A stretch of 64,000 nt of DNA from Siphonodentalium dalli (taxonomy: Eukaryota; Mollusca; Scaphopoda; Gadilida; Siphonodentaliidae): contig CP136065.1 in the NCBI GenBank assembly GCA_032622095.1, positions 111,577,195 through 111,641,194 of the forward strand, in the 5' to 3' direction. The notes under the pieces were generated by a model. The model worked only from the letters and a program-made list of their open reading frames with translations, was not told where the DNA came from and ran no database searches. Made by a program: the position numbers and the translations under genes. Of the stretch, positions 7,779-18,757 are shown piece after piece (positions within the stretch are counted from its first letter, which is position 1; each line of letters opens with the position of its first letter).

Positions 7779-10700
7779 ATGGACGGATTATTCATAGCTT
7801 CCTTGAATGCTCGAGGATTGAGGAACACTCACACGATGCAGGCATTGAAATACCTTTTCTCGGTTGATAGCGTTGACATACTTTTCGTTCAAGAAACGTA
7901 TGTCGACGACTATCAACTTGGTGACCGACTGGCTGTATATTTGGGATGTAAGGGGTATTGGGCCACTGGCACCACTCACTCCTGTGGGACAGCGGTCTTG
8001 GTCAAACATTCGTTGAATTTCACTGTTGATCGCACTTTCTCAGAGCTGGACGGGCGTTTCGTGGGTGTCGATGGCGACATCTCCGGAATTCCCATCCGGC
8101 TAATTTCCTTTTACGGGCCACAACACAACGACCCGAATAAGCATCTAGTTTATCAAACTTTAATGCCCCATTTTAACACTAGTCGGGCCATTATTTTAGG
8201 TGGCGACTTTAATTTCATTCTGAACCCGTCCCTTGACAAGATAGGTGGGGATTACCGCCCCTCCCCTTTTGCCAAGGAGTGGATTCAGACCATGGCTACT
8301 TATGGGCTGGTAGACGTCTACCGCTCCTTACATCCTCGACAAGTCCAAACCACCTGCCATTCTGGTGATATCCACTCAAGATTGGATCGATTTTACATTT
8401 CGAAAACCCTCATGTCACCCCCTCCCCAATTTTCACAACAAACATTTCCTTATTCCGATCACGACACGATCGCCATTCATTTCAAAAATTCCCCTAATAT
8501 TACCTTAGGGCCGGGGTATTGGAAGGTTAACAGTGCTTTATTCTCGGATTTTGAGTTCAGGGAATCCTTTACGGAATTTTGGCTTGATTCTACTTCTTCC
8601 GTGCACGATGACGAAATCACGCCGGAATGGTGGGATCAACTTAAAGATTCCATAAAGAGCTTTCTACAAGATTACTCTCGTACTAAAGCTTCGTCTGAAC
8701 GAATTCAACTTCGTCGTCTGGAGAGACAATATCATGCCCTTTTACGTGCTGAACGCCTCTCCCCTGGTACATACACTGATCAAATTGTTCCCCTAAAGGA
8801 AAGCATTCAAAATCGCCTGATCAATGCCACTCAAGGGGCCTATATTAGGTCCCGGTCTAAAATTCTCAACGCCAAAGACGTCTCGGCGGATTACATTCGT
8901 TCGTTGGAACACACCCGCAGTTCACGGAAATTAATTACCTCCGCTGTCTATGACGGGATCACCCATACATCCCAAGACGGCGTTATGACTGCATTCCGAG
9001 CATTTTGGTCCTCTCTTTTCACTCGGGGCGTAACTGACCCCGAGGTCCGTCCCACATTTTTGCGCGATTTACCACAGGTTCCCGCTTCCGATGTCACTTT
9101 ATGCGACAGCCCTTTAACTGCCCTGGACTTAACTGATGCCCTTAAAGGTATGTCCAGTGGCCGGGCACCCGGATTAGATGGTTTGGGTGTGGAATTTTAT
9201 TCCACATTCTCCCATCTGGTCACCCCCATTCTTTTAGTCCTGTACAACAAATGTCTTTCCCATAAATTACCCCTTTCTCAAAGGACCTCCCTTATCACTC
9301 TCCTACCCAAAGATTTAGACCACCCTGAAGTCCCCTCCAATTATCGCCCCATCAGTTTATTAAACGTGGATTACAAAATTCTTTCCAAAACGTTATGCAA
9401 CCGCCTGAAGGTTGTTATTCATAACGTCATTTCTGGCGATCAAACATTTTTAAGTCTCGATCAACAAAAAGCCTTTGATCGAGTTGACCATGAATATTTA
9501 TTCCACGTCCTTTCAGCTTTTGGGTTCGGTCCCACTTTTATTTCGTGGGTTCGCCTCCTTTATACGGACATATTTTCCAGTGTATATATCAATCAGCACA
9601 TTTCCACCCCCTTCCCCGTCACTCGCTCAGTTCGACAGGGTTGTAGCTTATCTCCCCTCTTATATATTCTTTGCTTGGAGCCCCTTTTAATCAAAATTCG
9701 CTCCGCTCCGACCGTCCCCGGCCTTACGGTACCGGGAGCGCTCACGCCCTTCAAATTAACGGCATATGCCGATGACGTCACCCTTTTCGTGACGACTGAC
9801 GCCTCTATTACCGCGGCCCTCTCCATTATTGGAACTTTTGGGCGCGTCTCCGGCTCAAAGATAAATTTGAACAAATCCGTCGGTCTCTTTTTGGGATCAT
9901 GGAGCCGACGTACCGACAGCCCCGATGGCCTCAAGTGGGTCAAATCCCACAAAATCCTCGGTATTCAATTTGGATCTCAGGTAACCACTGATGACCATTT
10001 TCACAATTTGTTTCAAAAATATTCGAAATCTCTTCAATTTGGCAGGTTTGCCCACCTCCCCCCATTCACCAGGGCTTCTTATCTCAATGTTTACGCATTA
10101 AGCAAGCTCTGGTATTACACCTCAATAATCCCCATGACCCCTCATTATATTACGCTCGTCCAACGAGCGTCCTTCAAGTTTTTCTGGGCCACCAAATCGG
10201 AACCCCTCCCTCGCAGTCTCATGTACGCCCCCAAAAAATTAGGGGGCGCTGATATTGTCCATCTACCGACTAAGTTACATTCTCATTATCTCCGTCACGT
10301 TCAGAGGTTGCTTACAAGCCCAGATGTACGTTGGTCTGTGTTTGCCATTTACTGGATCGGTCTTTCAATTCGCCAGTACCAGCCCCTTTTCGCTTCTAGC
10401 AACACGGCACATTGTGACCCCCAACATATTCCCTTATTTTATCGCCGTTGTCTAGCGTCCATCAAAACCTTTGAAAAACACTCCCCCATCCCCCAGCTGG
10501 CACTACTTACTTCCAAAGAGTTTTACACTCGACTTTTACCCGACGTCGTTTCCGCCCCTAAACTCCATTGGTTTTACCCCAAATTGCCCCTTCATATTGT
10601 TTGGGCCAATTTACACAACTCGGCCATTGATCCCCAGATTCGTGGGATTCTTTATCGTTTAATACATGGAGTCCTCCCGACCCGGGACCGATTGGCCACA

Positions 10701-11180
10701 TTTTACGGCCCCCGGGTCCACAAAATTTGTCCCCTTTGCAATTCCCTCCCCGAAACGGTACTGCATCTGTTTGTCGATTGCTCCGTCGTCCAGCCTTTAT
10801 GGAATCTAGTCCGTGATTGGATTGCCCCCCTTGCTCTGCGCGAAAATTTCCGCACCCATCCTGGTTTCATTCGCTTCCTTCTGGTCCGCGCCGACAATTC
10901 AAATAATCGAGCTTTAGCTCTCATTCTCATTTCGGAAGCCGTGGCGACAATTTGGTATTTTCGAAACCGCATTCACCATGCTCCAACAAATAAAAACCCC
11001 AGCCCCACGGCTTCACAACCTGATCACGTCCCTATTTTATCATTCCTTTCTCGAATTCGCACTCACGTGCTCCTAGATCACCACCGATTGCCCCTACATG
11101 AATTTGAAAATCTGTGGTTACAGACCACAGACATTTGCCAACTGAACGATAGCGATGATTCTATTCATTTCACCTTTTAG
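7779..11180 (+). CDS. B1 ORF2: EN-RT with a 30-codon in-frame deletion
   Basis: The 1133-residue frame starts at ATG 7779 (MDGLFIASLNARG). Endonuclease residues are visible: N10, E39 in VQETYVDD, the Asp of GGDFNF and the SDHD motif. In the RT, SLDQQKAFDRVDH (motif A) and YADDV at 663-666 (motif C) are present. At 9446/9447, however, the segment between QT and LSLD that carries CGVPGRT in B2 and family A is missing: 90 nt, with CAT at both edges of the lost piece. That region is part of the RT fingers, so polymerase activity is doubtful. The C-terminal CPLCN...HLFVDC knuckle is intact. Confidence 0.85.
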   Translation: MDGLFIASLNARGLRNTHTMQALKYLFSVDSVDILFVQETYVDDYQLGDRLAVYLGCKGYWATGTTHSCGTAVLVKHSLNFTVDRTFSELDGRFVGVDGDISGIPIRLISFYGPQHNDPNKHLVYQTLMPHFNTSRAIILGGDFNFILNPSLDKIGGDYRPSPFAKEWIQTMATYGLVDVYRSLHPRQVQTTCHSGDIHSRLDRFYISKTLMSPPPQFSQQTFPYSDHDTIAIHFKNSPNITLGPGYWKVNSALFSDFEFRESFTEFWLDSTSSVHDDEITPEWWDQLKDSIKSFLQDYSRTKASSERIQLRRLERQYHALLRAERLSPGTYTDQIVPLKESIQNRLINATQGAYIRSRSKILNAKDVSADYIRSLEHTRSSRKLITSAVYDGITHTSQDGVMTAFRAFWSSLFTRGVTDPEVRPTFLRDLPQVPASDVTLCDSPLTALDLTDALKGMSSGRAPGLDGLGVEFYSTFSHLVTPILLVLYNKCLSHKLPLSQRTSLITLLPKDLDHPEVPSNYRPISLLNVDYKILSKTLCNRLKVVIHNVISGDQTFLSLDQQKAFDRVDHEYLFHVLSAFGFGPTFISWVRLLYTDIFSSVYINQHISTPFPVTRSVRQGCSLSPLLYILCLEPLLIKIRSAPTVPGLTVPGALTPFKLTAYADDVTLFVTTDASITAALSIIGTFGRVSGSKINLNKSVGLFLGSWSRRTDSPDGLKWVKSHKILGIQFGSQVTTDDHFHNLFQKYSKSLQFGRFAHLPPFTRASYLNVYALSKLWYYTSIIPMTPHYITLVQRASFKFFWATKSEPLPRSLMYAPKKLGGADIVHLPTKLHSHYLRHVQRLLTSPDVRWSVFAIYWIGLSIRQYQPLFASSNTAHCDPQHIPLFYRRCLASIKTFEKHSPIPQLALLTSKEFYTRLLPDVVSAPKLHWFYPKLPLHIVWANLHNSAIDPQIRGILYRLIHGVLPTRDRLATFYGPRVHKICPLCNSLPETVLHLFVDCSVVQPLWNLVRDWIAPLALRENFRTHPGFIRFLLVRADNSNNRALALILISEAVATIWYFRNRIHHAPTNKNPSPTASQPDHVPILSFLSRIRTHVLLDHHRLPLHEFENLWLQTTDICQLNDSDDSIHFTF

Positions 11181-11671
11181 TCATTTCATTTCAAACGCTT
11201 TGAGCCCCTTCAGTAATTTCTTTATACATTCACTTTTAACTGGTTTTATCGCTTGGTACCTTCTGTGGCTGGTCCGCATATACCTCGCTTTTACCCTTTT
11301 CCTTTATTTTCGTCTTTGGTTAAATGTATCTCGTTCTGTTTTTCGAACTTTCCCGTAGAGTTACCCCTCCTGAGTCGCAGGGCACGAAATGTCTCTGGGG
11401 CGCAGGGCGGCTAACTCTACATTGTGTTTTGTCCTCATCTTCGTGGGAGTTGGGTGGGTCGGAATTCCCCCCCAACTCGTATTTTGCTTTTAATCCCCCG
11501 CTCCACACCTGTGATACGGCAGACTCGTCTGTTTTTTAATCGGGGCGGGGGCATGTACGGTGCTGGCAGTTAGCCAGCCTTATATTTGTTTCCTTTGTAC
11601 CGTATTATTAACCTGTTTCTGACTTTATGTCAGCGTTTTCTTTTGTATTATGTATACTCTTCTCTGAATAA

Positions 11672-11998
<327 letters not shown>

Positions 11999-12034
11999 AC
12001 ACCCGAAAGATCGGAAGCACAGCTTCAAACAAAC

Positions 12035-12050
12035 GGCCCTTTTCAGGGCC
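12035..12050 (+). terminator. Histone 3' stem-loop of H4-1
   Basis: GGCCCT-TTTC-AGGGCC-ACCA is followed by AAAGAGA, a good U7 snRNA target, 13 nt downstream. Confidence 0.95.
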
Positions 12051-12642
12051 ACCAAATTATTTTAAAGAGATACTTTAAAAATTGCTGTACAGCAAAAATA
12101 ACACGCCATGTTAATACAATTTTAGTATATACATGAAAGGCACATAAAGGAGTGAGTGAGTGAGCGAGCGAGTGAAGGATGGAAACGTGCTCATAAAAGT
12201 TTACTAAATACAATTTTTTTTTCGAACACTGCACTATGTTAGTTTAGTTCTATATATATAGACAAACTGCATAGTAACTGAAATGTGTATGGATGTGTGA
12301 CCTAACTTTTAATCACTTGTTACATCTTCATCAGGGAATTGGGCTATATTCCACAATTAAGCATTCAATATTCAAACAAGCTCATTCCCGTTATTATTAT
12401 TTTTTACACACATTTCTGACAGCTACTTTGTTGCCATGCCCCCCACATATACGGGGCATGTTCTTATATACTTGATCCCAATAAATGCTATGTGCACTTT
12501 AGTTGGGATATTTGCTTATATTTTTATTCAGTTCAGTTCCCTTCCTTTTCATGGTTATTCGTGAATTCCTCATTGTCCCTAACCCACAGTGATTCGAATA
12601 GTTTAGCAATTCTAATAGTTTATCTTTTTGGAAAATTTGGGT
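12051..12642. other. H4-H2B convergent spacer (unit 1)
   Basis: This is an AT-rich stretch of about 590 bp between the two convergent stem-loops. It holds a short GAGT/GAGC repeat (12152-12174) and a palindromic GCCCCC...GGGGC-type hairpin near 12437-12461. No gene is evident. The other spacers in units 2-4 differ from it by at least one base, such as GGATG versus GGACG near 12292. Confidence 0.7.
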
Positions 12643-12658
12643 GGCCCTGAAAAGGGCC
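12643..12658 (-). terminator. Histone 3' stem-loop of H2B-1
   Basis: On the minus strand it reads GGCCCT-TTTC-AGGGCC followed by ACCC, 30 nt after the H2B stop. Confidence 0.95.
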
Positions 12659-12687
12659 GTTTGTGTGTAAAGCTGTAAGTGAACAGT

Positions 12688-13059
12688 TTACTTGCTGCTG
12701 GTGTACTTCGTGACGGCCTTGGTGCCCTCAGAGACGGCGTGCTTGGCCAATTCACCTGGGAGAAGAAGTCTGACGGCGGTCTGGACCTCTCTGGAGGTGA
12801 TGGTGGATCGTTTGTTGTAGTGGGCCAATCGGGAGGCCTCAGCTGCGATCCTCTCGAAAATGTCGTTGACAAAGCTGTTCATGATGGACATGGCTTTGCT
12901 GCTGACACCGGTGTCTGGGTGTACCTGTTTCAAGACTTTGTAGATGTAGATTCCGTAGGATTCCTTCCTTTTTCGGTGCCTCTTCTTGGTGCCGGTCGTT
13001 GACGCCTTCTGGGTCTTGGTGGCCTTTTTGGCTCCTTTGCTTCCTGCTTTGGGTGGCAT
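12688..13059 (-). CDS. H2B: Histone H2B, copy 1 (promoter displaced by N1/J2)
   Basis: The 123-residue canonical H2B has a lysine-rich tail ([18 protein letters not shown]), the [21 protein letters not shown] entry to the histone fold, [22 protein letters not shown] and the C-terminal helix [22 protein letters not shown] with the conserved ubiquitylated lysine. The coding sequence and stem-loop are intact. The 5' UTR is interrupted 46 bp upstream of the ATG by N1 and then J2. Its TATA box is therefore about 3.2 kb away, at 16262-16269, and normal expression is unlikely. Confidence 0.97.
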   Translation of the reverse strand: MPPKAGSKGAKKATKTQKASTTGTKKRHRKRKESYGIYIYKVLKQVHPDTGVSSKAMSIMNSFVNDIFERIAAEASRLAHYNKRSTITSREVQTAVRLLLPGELAKHAVSEGTKAVTKYTSSK

Positions 13060-13117
13060 CGTGAAACGAGATGAAAATTATTTTACTTGACGAAATGTCG
13101 AGAAAATATGGATCGCC

Positions 13118-14034
13118 TGATAGGGGGTTTGGGAAACTTTCCCGGGAAGATTTGAAAGGGGCGGAACCCCTCTCCTACAACCCACTGTTGAATTTAATAA
13201 GGATACATGTTATGGTAATACATAAGCATGAATTGGTGAAGGTGAAATGGAAATGATCTAGACATTATTTCTTTTTCTTGGCTTTCTTTTTTTTCCGCTG
13301 TTGAGTTTCTGTTTGCTGTAGTTTAAGTTGTTGAGTTTGTTGGAGCACAGCTGCCAGTTCTTCTTTCCGTTCTGTCCGCTCCTGTTCATATACTTTCATT
13401 CGCCGATCAGAATCTTTCTGTCGCTGCTCAGATTCTTGCTCAGATTCTTTCTGTCGCTGTATTCTTTGTAATCTGTGTTCTTCTCTAAATCTTTGTGTAT
13501 CAGCGATAAACTCTGCAATCTCTGCCTCAGAACGGGTGGTAGCTGTGCTGGTGTTGTTGTTGGTGCTGGTAGAGCTGGGGGACACCGGGATGTTTTGGTA
13601 ATCCGGTGTCCGAGGTGTAAAGTCCAGTTCCACGTCGAAGCTGGCGGCAGGAACATCTGGGGTGTTATCCACGTCCCTGTCTCCGCAAGCTTCGATGACG
13701 ACAGCAGGGACCTCCGGCAGATCCACGGAGTCCCCGCTAGCTGGTCCAGTGTCGTCAGTCTCCATGCAGGTCGAGTCGTCTGGGCGTCTCTCAGACAACT
13801 TCGACCCGCCGGTTTTGACTTTGGACGGCTGAGCCACACGGGGAGGGGTGACCGGTCGATCAACGGTCGCCCCCATCTTCTTCTTCCATTTCGCCCGTCT
13901 GGCTGCGTCCCTTCTCCTTCGAGCTGGTGTCTTTCTCTTAGGAGGCTCCTCTTTCATGTTACAGCTGGTCTTGGTCTTGCTCCAGGTGGAAGATTTCTGG
14001 TTTCCAGCATCTCCCGTCCTGAATTCAACGCAGA
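13118..14034 (-). mobile_element. N1: non-autonomous J-tailed element, 5'-truncated
   Basis: The 3' end (TGATAGGGGG on the plus strand) abuts ATATGGATCGCC at 13106-13117, the standard J/N site. The 3' tail of about 65 bp, with hairpin AGGGG-CGGAA-CCCCT, is shared with family J. The copy lacks the first part of the ORF and the 5' UTR seen in N2, N3 and N4. Its sequence match with them ends at CAACGCAGA (about 14034), where J2 adjoins. Confidence 0.8.
13265..14034 (-). pseudogene. N1 ORF remnant: basic protein with coiled-coil tail
   Basis: The remnant starts inside the conserved CVEFRTGDAGN segment. It keeps the basic stretch KRKTPARRRRDAARRAKWKK, a Ser/Pro/Asp-rich linker (TPRTPDYQ), a Gln/Glu/Arg-rich segment expected to form a coiled coil, and a terminal KKKKAKKKK. 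The frame happens to remain open upstream into the J2 3' UTR up to about 14230, giving a chimeric ORF with no known meaning. The function is not recognised. The basic block suggests nucleic-acid binding, by inference. Confidence 0.65.
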
Positions 14035-14038
14035 AACC

Positions 14039-16234
14039 TGAGTTTGGAGTTTGGGTTTGGGAAGATCCCCCCGGGAAGATTTGAAAGGGCCGTAAGCCCT
14101 CTCCTACAACCCACGGTTGAGTGATATAGTGCCGCTGAAGAGCGTTTGTTGAGTTTGGTTGTGAGTGTTTCCTAGTCATTTGATGCTTGCCTGTGGAGTA
14201 TGGGTTACATGCCACCCTGGCAGGAAGCAAAGCCCCCCCCCCATTCCAAAAGCGGACCGGCGAGAAGACTTACCTTGATTGAAATACGAATTCTGTTAGT
14301 TTGACTAGGTTGATAGCTTTTTATTTAGTGATTTGTTGTAAACTAGTGTCCAAGTTGGTGCATGTTTGAACTCCGTTGCCTTAGTCTGTTATATTCAGGG
14401 CTTATACTACGGGCTCAACTCTAGGAAGGGTGTGCAATGCCGGCCGGTTGACTTAAGGTCGGTCGGGGCTCCCCAACTCTCGGTGGTGCAATGCCCGCCT
14501 TACACTCCTGTGTGAGTCTCAGAGCCCGTTGACCTGGTTGTGTTGTTGCACGGGTGAGGACGCAGCTGAGGCCAGACTGTTGGTGATATGTCTCTGAGGA
14601 TTGGGTACCGACTGTTGTTGCTGGTGTTGTGTCTTCGTGTGTGTACGGGCGTGGTTGAGAACATGTGTTTAGATTTGCACACGTGGTTGCAAGTCAGTTT
14701 GATGGAGATTGTATTGATAGCTTATACTGCGACCACACATGCAAACAACTAACAACGCATAAAGGCAGGCTCGCAATATTGTTGTGCCGGCCTGTACACA
14801 TTGTATTTGGTGTGCGGAGTAATTCTGTGAGTTTTATATTAAGAGTTAGCAGGTTAGTCATTTTGAAAGAGATAATTACTCAATGGCTTATAATACGGCC
14901 ACCAAAAGGGTATCTATGCCGCCCGAGGACATTCATCAGCGCCCAAGGAGCCATCTAGGGCCGGAGCCCGCTACCCTACGTTTTAATATTAAGTTAGTCT
15001 TGTTAGACGGTCGATATTGCGGATGTTGCATACATGGGTTAGTACATACCCAATAGGTTATTTAAGCTGAGTATAAGCAGTGGGTTTTATTGAGGGCTTG
15101 CTTTACTGCAGAGAGGGCGTGGCCAATTCACTGTGATATCCTGTCGATGAGCAGTACGTCTCATCGAGCCCTGTTGAAACATAATTCATAATTACATGTC
15201 TTCCTGGTGGGGTTGACTCGATAGTGTGATGTCTACTAGTATACTTACTTTCCTTGTGATTGAACTGTGTTAGTAACTTGATCGACCTAGCGTTTTATGA
15301 GTTTTATGAGATAAGTCTATTTATTTATGTTGATTGGGAAGTGTTCGTTGGATTGGGGGAGTAAATGGCATGACCATTGAGGGGTTTATTCCGGTGAACC
15401 TGAACCAACTTCGCCTCGCCGGCCAGCTGCTTTTGTTTTGTCTTTGGTGAGTAATGTTTTCCTAAGTTCTAGTTCGTCAACTAAAGTGCTGCCTTGTAGT
15501 CTTATAAGACTGTTTGCGGCTAGTACCTGTAATCTGACGCGGATAGTTAATATATCGGCTGTATCATGTAACGTTCTAATGGGGGTACGTATGTTTTCCT
15601 GAAGGGCCATTCTTAATGCTTTATTCTGTATAATTTGGAGTTTGTTGAGAGTGGATTTTGGAAGATCGGCTATTATTATGGCCCCATATTCCATAATTGG
15701 TCGTATAAATTGCTTATAAAGTTTAATCAGGGTTTCTGGATTGAGTCCCCATGAGGTGCCCCTGAGCATCCTTAATAGCCCAATTCTTTGGGAGGCCCTG
15801 GTCGCATTGTTTTTAATATGGGGATGAAAAGATAATCTATTATCGAGGGTTATGCCTAATAGAGTTGCTTCCTGGGTTTGTTCGAAAGTTTCCCCAAAGA
15901 TGGATAAATTTAGTTTGCTTTTAGTATGTTTTCTGCTAAATAAAATTAACTGAGTTTTTTTGGCGTTGAGTTTGATGCGCCATTTGGAACACCATACTTC
16001 CAGGTCATTAAGTTGTTTTTGTAATCTTATTTCCAACGTTTTGGGGTTCCCCCCGGTGGTCCAGAGGCCCAGATCGTCGGCAAATTGTGATATTTGTATG
16101 TTATGAAGTGGATTGTGGGGGATGTCATTGACGTATATTAGGAAAAGTAGCGGGCTTAGGACCGACCCTTGAGGAGTACCTGCTTTGAGATCAACATTGT
16201 CTGAGATTTCATCACCCACCCTAACTTTGATAGA
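14039..16234 (-). mobile_element. J2: Jockey-like element, 5'-truncated in the RT, adjoining N1
   Basis: J2 runs from its 3' terminus (TGAGTTTGG on the plus strand at 14039) to a truncation inside ORF2 at about 16234. It is flanked by a 12-bp direct repeat AACGCAGAAACC (14027-14038 and 16235-16246), which differs from the usual ATATGGATCGCC. The left copy continues the N1 sequence, and the right copy runs directly into GGCAGAAACC of the H2A/H2B promoter. The 3' UTR (14039-15385, about 1.35 kb) is unusually long for the group and holds no gene that I can see. Confidence 0.8.
15386..16234 (-). pseudogene. J2 ORF2 remnant (C-terminal RT part)
   Basis: About 282 codons remain, beginning just before GDEISDNVDLKAGTPQGS and including FADDLGLW and the C-terminal LQIIQNKALRM region to the TAA at 15388-15386. 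The endonuclease and the RT motifs up to motif A are missing, so the product cannot be active. It is nearly identical to the matching part of J1 and J3. Confidence 0.9.
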
Positions 16235-16246
16235 AACGCAGAAACC
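16235..16246. repeat. Direct repeat AACGCAGAAACC flanking J2 (right copy)
   Basis: The partner is at 14027-14038. It overlaps the motif GCAGAAACC, which is also present in the adjacent promoter (GGCAGAAACC at 16247-16256), so this junction may involve microhomology. Confidence 0.75.
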
Positions 16247-16493
16247 GGCAGAAACCGTTTTCTTTTATATCGCGAGTGCGCTCTAACGCGGATCAAACAT
16301 AGCCCCCAGTTACTATTTTAAGCACACAAAGCTTCAGTTTTTAAACACGGACTTCGGCGAAAGCACATTATTGGCTCATTTATGTAGGTCGATCCGCAAA
16401 GGAGTATAAATTTCCTACCCACCCCTCGGAGATTTAATTGTGGAGATTTAATTTTCCATTTGTCGAATTTCGTACACTAGAAAATACACAATT
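16247..16493. promoter_or_regulatory. Divergent H2B/H2A promoter, unit 2
   Basis: The orphaned H2B TATA box is at 16269-16262 on the minus strand and now faces J2. The H2A TATAAAT starts at 16405. Confidence 0.75.
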
Positions 16494-16868
16494 ATGTCTG
16501 GACGTGGCAAAGGTGGCAAAGTAAAGGGAAAGGCAAAGTCCCGATCATCAAGGGCTGGACTCCAGTTCCCAGTCGGAAGAATTCACCGTCTGTTGAGAAA
16601 AGGCAACTATGCTGAGCGAGTCGGTGCCGGAGCTCCAGTCTACTTGGCTGCAGTTCTCGAATACCTCGCAGCTGAGGTTCTCGAGTTGGCAGGAAACGCC
16701 GCTCGTGACAACAAGAAGAGCAGAATCATCCCAAGACATCTGCAGCTTGCCATCAGAAACGACGAGGAATTGAACAAACTGTTGTCTGGTGTGACCATCG
16801 CCCAGGGTGGTGTTCTGCCAAACATCCAGGCTGTCCTCCTCCCCAAGAAATCTCAGAGCAGCAAGTAA
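16494..16868 (+). CDS. H2A: Histone H2A, copy 2
   Basis: The 124-residue protein is identical to copy 1, with the full histone fold and the KKSQSSK tail. The TATA box 89 bp upstream and the stem-loop downstream are intact. The J2 insertion ends about 150 bp upstream of this TATA box, so the H2A core promoter is not touched. Upstream elements shared with the H2B arm may be separated from any that lay to the left. Confidence 0.98.
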   Translation: MSGRGKGGKVKGKAKSRSSRAGLQFPVGRIHRLLRKGNYAERVGAGAPVYLAAVLEYLAAEVLELAGNAARDNKKSRIIPRHLQLAIRNDEELNKLLSGVTIAQGGVLPNIQAVLLPKKSQSSK

Positions 16869-16899
16869 ACAGTTTGCTACTCAAACACAACAACAAAAC

Positions 16900-16915
16900 G
16901 GCCCTTTTCAGGGCC
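16900..16915 (+). terminator. Histone 3' stem-loop of H2A-2
   Basis: GGCCCT-TTTC-AGGGCC, in the same context as copy 1. Confidence 0.95.
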
Positions 16916-17946
16916 ACCCAAATTTTCCAAAAAGATAAACTATTACAAAATTGCTATATTAGATTAGATAACAATAAATATATATGTATAAGCGCAAGCA
17001 AACAATTGCAAGTCAGGAAAATAAGGGGGAGGGACTGGGTGTGTGTGGTATGTGTAGAGAGAGAGCTTGACATGTATAACATTACGTGTGATTCAATGTG
17101 TTAGAGACATAGTATTTACTTGTTTTGGGTACGTGAAACTGATCAGTTAGTATCCAGGCGCGATGCCAACTGGAGGAATATAGCATTTTACTAAAATCTC
17201 AAGCAAATCGATCGTGCCACTCCATAGAAAACATCGTCTGAACTACGCTCAATTGTAAATATTTACTATTCGATTCGGGGCGCATCTGTTGGCGATAAAC
17301 TAACCAAAACGATTTCCCCACCAAGAGTCACTGCATTTAATTAGTATATAAGAACGACGGTGTGTCTTGTCAATTTGGATAAATATTTGTAAAAATTACT
17401 ACTGTGAACAATATTATTTTCCATTTATTGTTGATCACCATATCGGAGTGTTTCACATCACTTTAATATTAAGAGAGTCCAAAACAGACTCTGGGTTTGC
17501 AGCCAGCCAAATTACATAATCGATTATTTATAACTTTCGTCAACATTTATCTTCAATTACATTTATTTTTAATTACATTTATTTATAGTTACATTTATTT
17601 ATAATTACATTTATTTATAATTACATTTATTTATAATTACATACATTTATGATTACGTACATTTATAATTACATTTATTTATAATTACATACATTTATGA
17701 TTACGTACATTTATAATTACAAACATTTATAATTACAATTGAATAAAGTGTGACTTTTTTTTCTCTCCAAAACGAAGCATTACTTTTATTCAGTTTACAA
17801 CATGTTACGTTTGTGTGCATCAGTGACACAAATTATGTTTTTGTTTTGTGTTGTTTTAACACTGCTGTATTTGATATTTCCTTCCTTCCTCTCTTTCCTT
17901 CCTTCCTTCCTTCCTTCCTTCCTTCCTTCCTATCTTTCTTTGTTTT

Positions 17947-17990
<44 letters not shown>

Positions 17991-18689
17991 TAGTTTTACT
18001 CCTTTTTGTATTGTTATTCCTTTAGCATATTACTATTTGTAATTTTATTTCATTAACTTACATCTTTTTCCCTCGATTTCTTTCTCTCTTTCATCTTTTC
18101 TTTTCATCTTCTATGAACAAAACAAATTCAATATTTCGCTTTTGGGGGAGGGGGTCAGGTCACCGACCGACACGTACCGGGTGCGCACATACCGACAATA
18201 AAAATTAAAGGCTAGATAGATACGGGGTGTTTCAAATTGAAGTGACCTATTTCTGTGTAATATGGAGGTGGGTGAGAGAAAAACAAACCGACCTTGGGTA
18301 AATACATATCAGCAGCACGACGTACGTCATTTATGTGGTCAACGGGACGTCACTCTGTGCACACAGGGCGTGTTGACGTTATAACAATTTAACAGCACAT
18401 TTATTTAAGACACAAAATGCTGCCAACTGCCTTGTTCCAATGCTGAGTGACCGTCGCCGAAGGCACGAGCCATTAACAACTTTATGTGTAAAGTATTAAT
18501 CGAAGGAAGAAATAAATACAAAGAACCCATATTTACATACCTTGCATGTTACCAACTTCAACTTTCCCGCTTTTATTTGTCACACTCCGGTGGTTCATAT
18601 CGTGCACGTCAGAGAGCTGCAAAGAGAAACCAGGTCAGTTATTAAAATTCAGCCAAAACAGGCGTCTTGAAATAGGCCCGCGCGCACAG
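16916..18689. other. H2A-H4 spacer, unit 2
   Basis: Its content matches the unit 1 spacer: an AT minisatellite at about 17544-17740, CTTC/CTTT at 17879-17991 and the minus-strand exon-like segment at 18541-18616. It is 4 bp longer than unit 1 through one tetranucleotide repeat. The H4 TATAAAT follows at 18690. Confidence 0.75.
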
Positions 18690-18757
18690 TATAAATAAAG
18701 GACGATTAATCGCCTTGTCATTTCAGCTCGCTGATTCATACATACAATATAAAAAAA

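Noticed and set aside
13265-14230. 321-residue protein spanning N1 and the J2 end as a real gene
   Set aside because: The upstream 65 codons are J2 3' UTR, open by chance; other N copies have a different true N-terminus.
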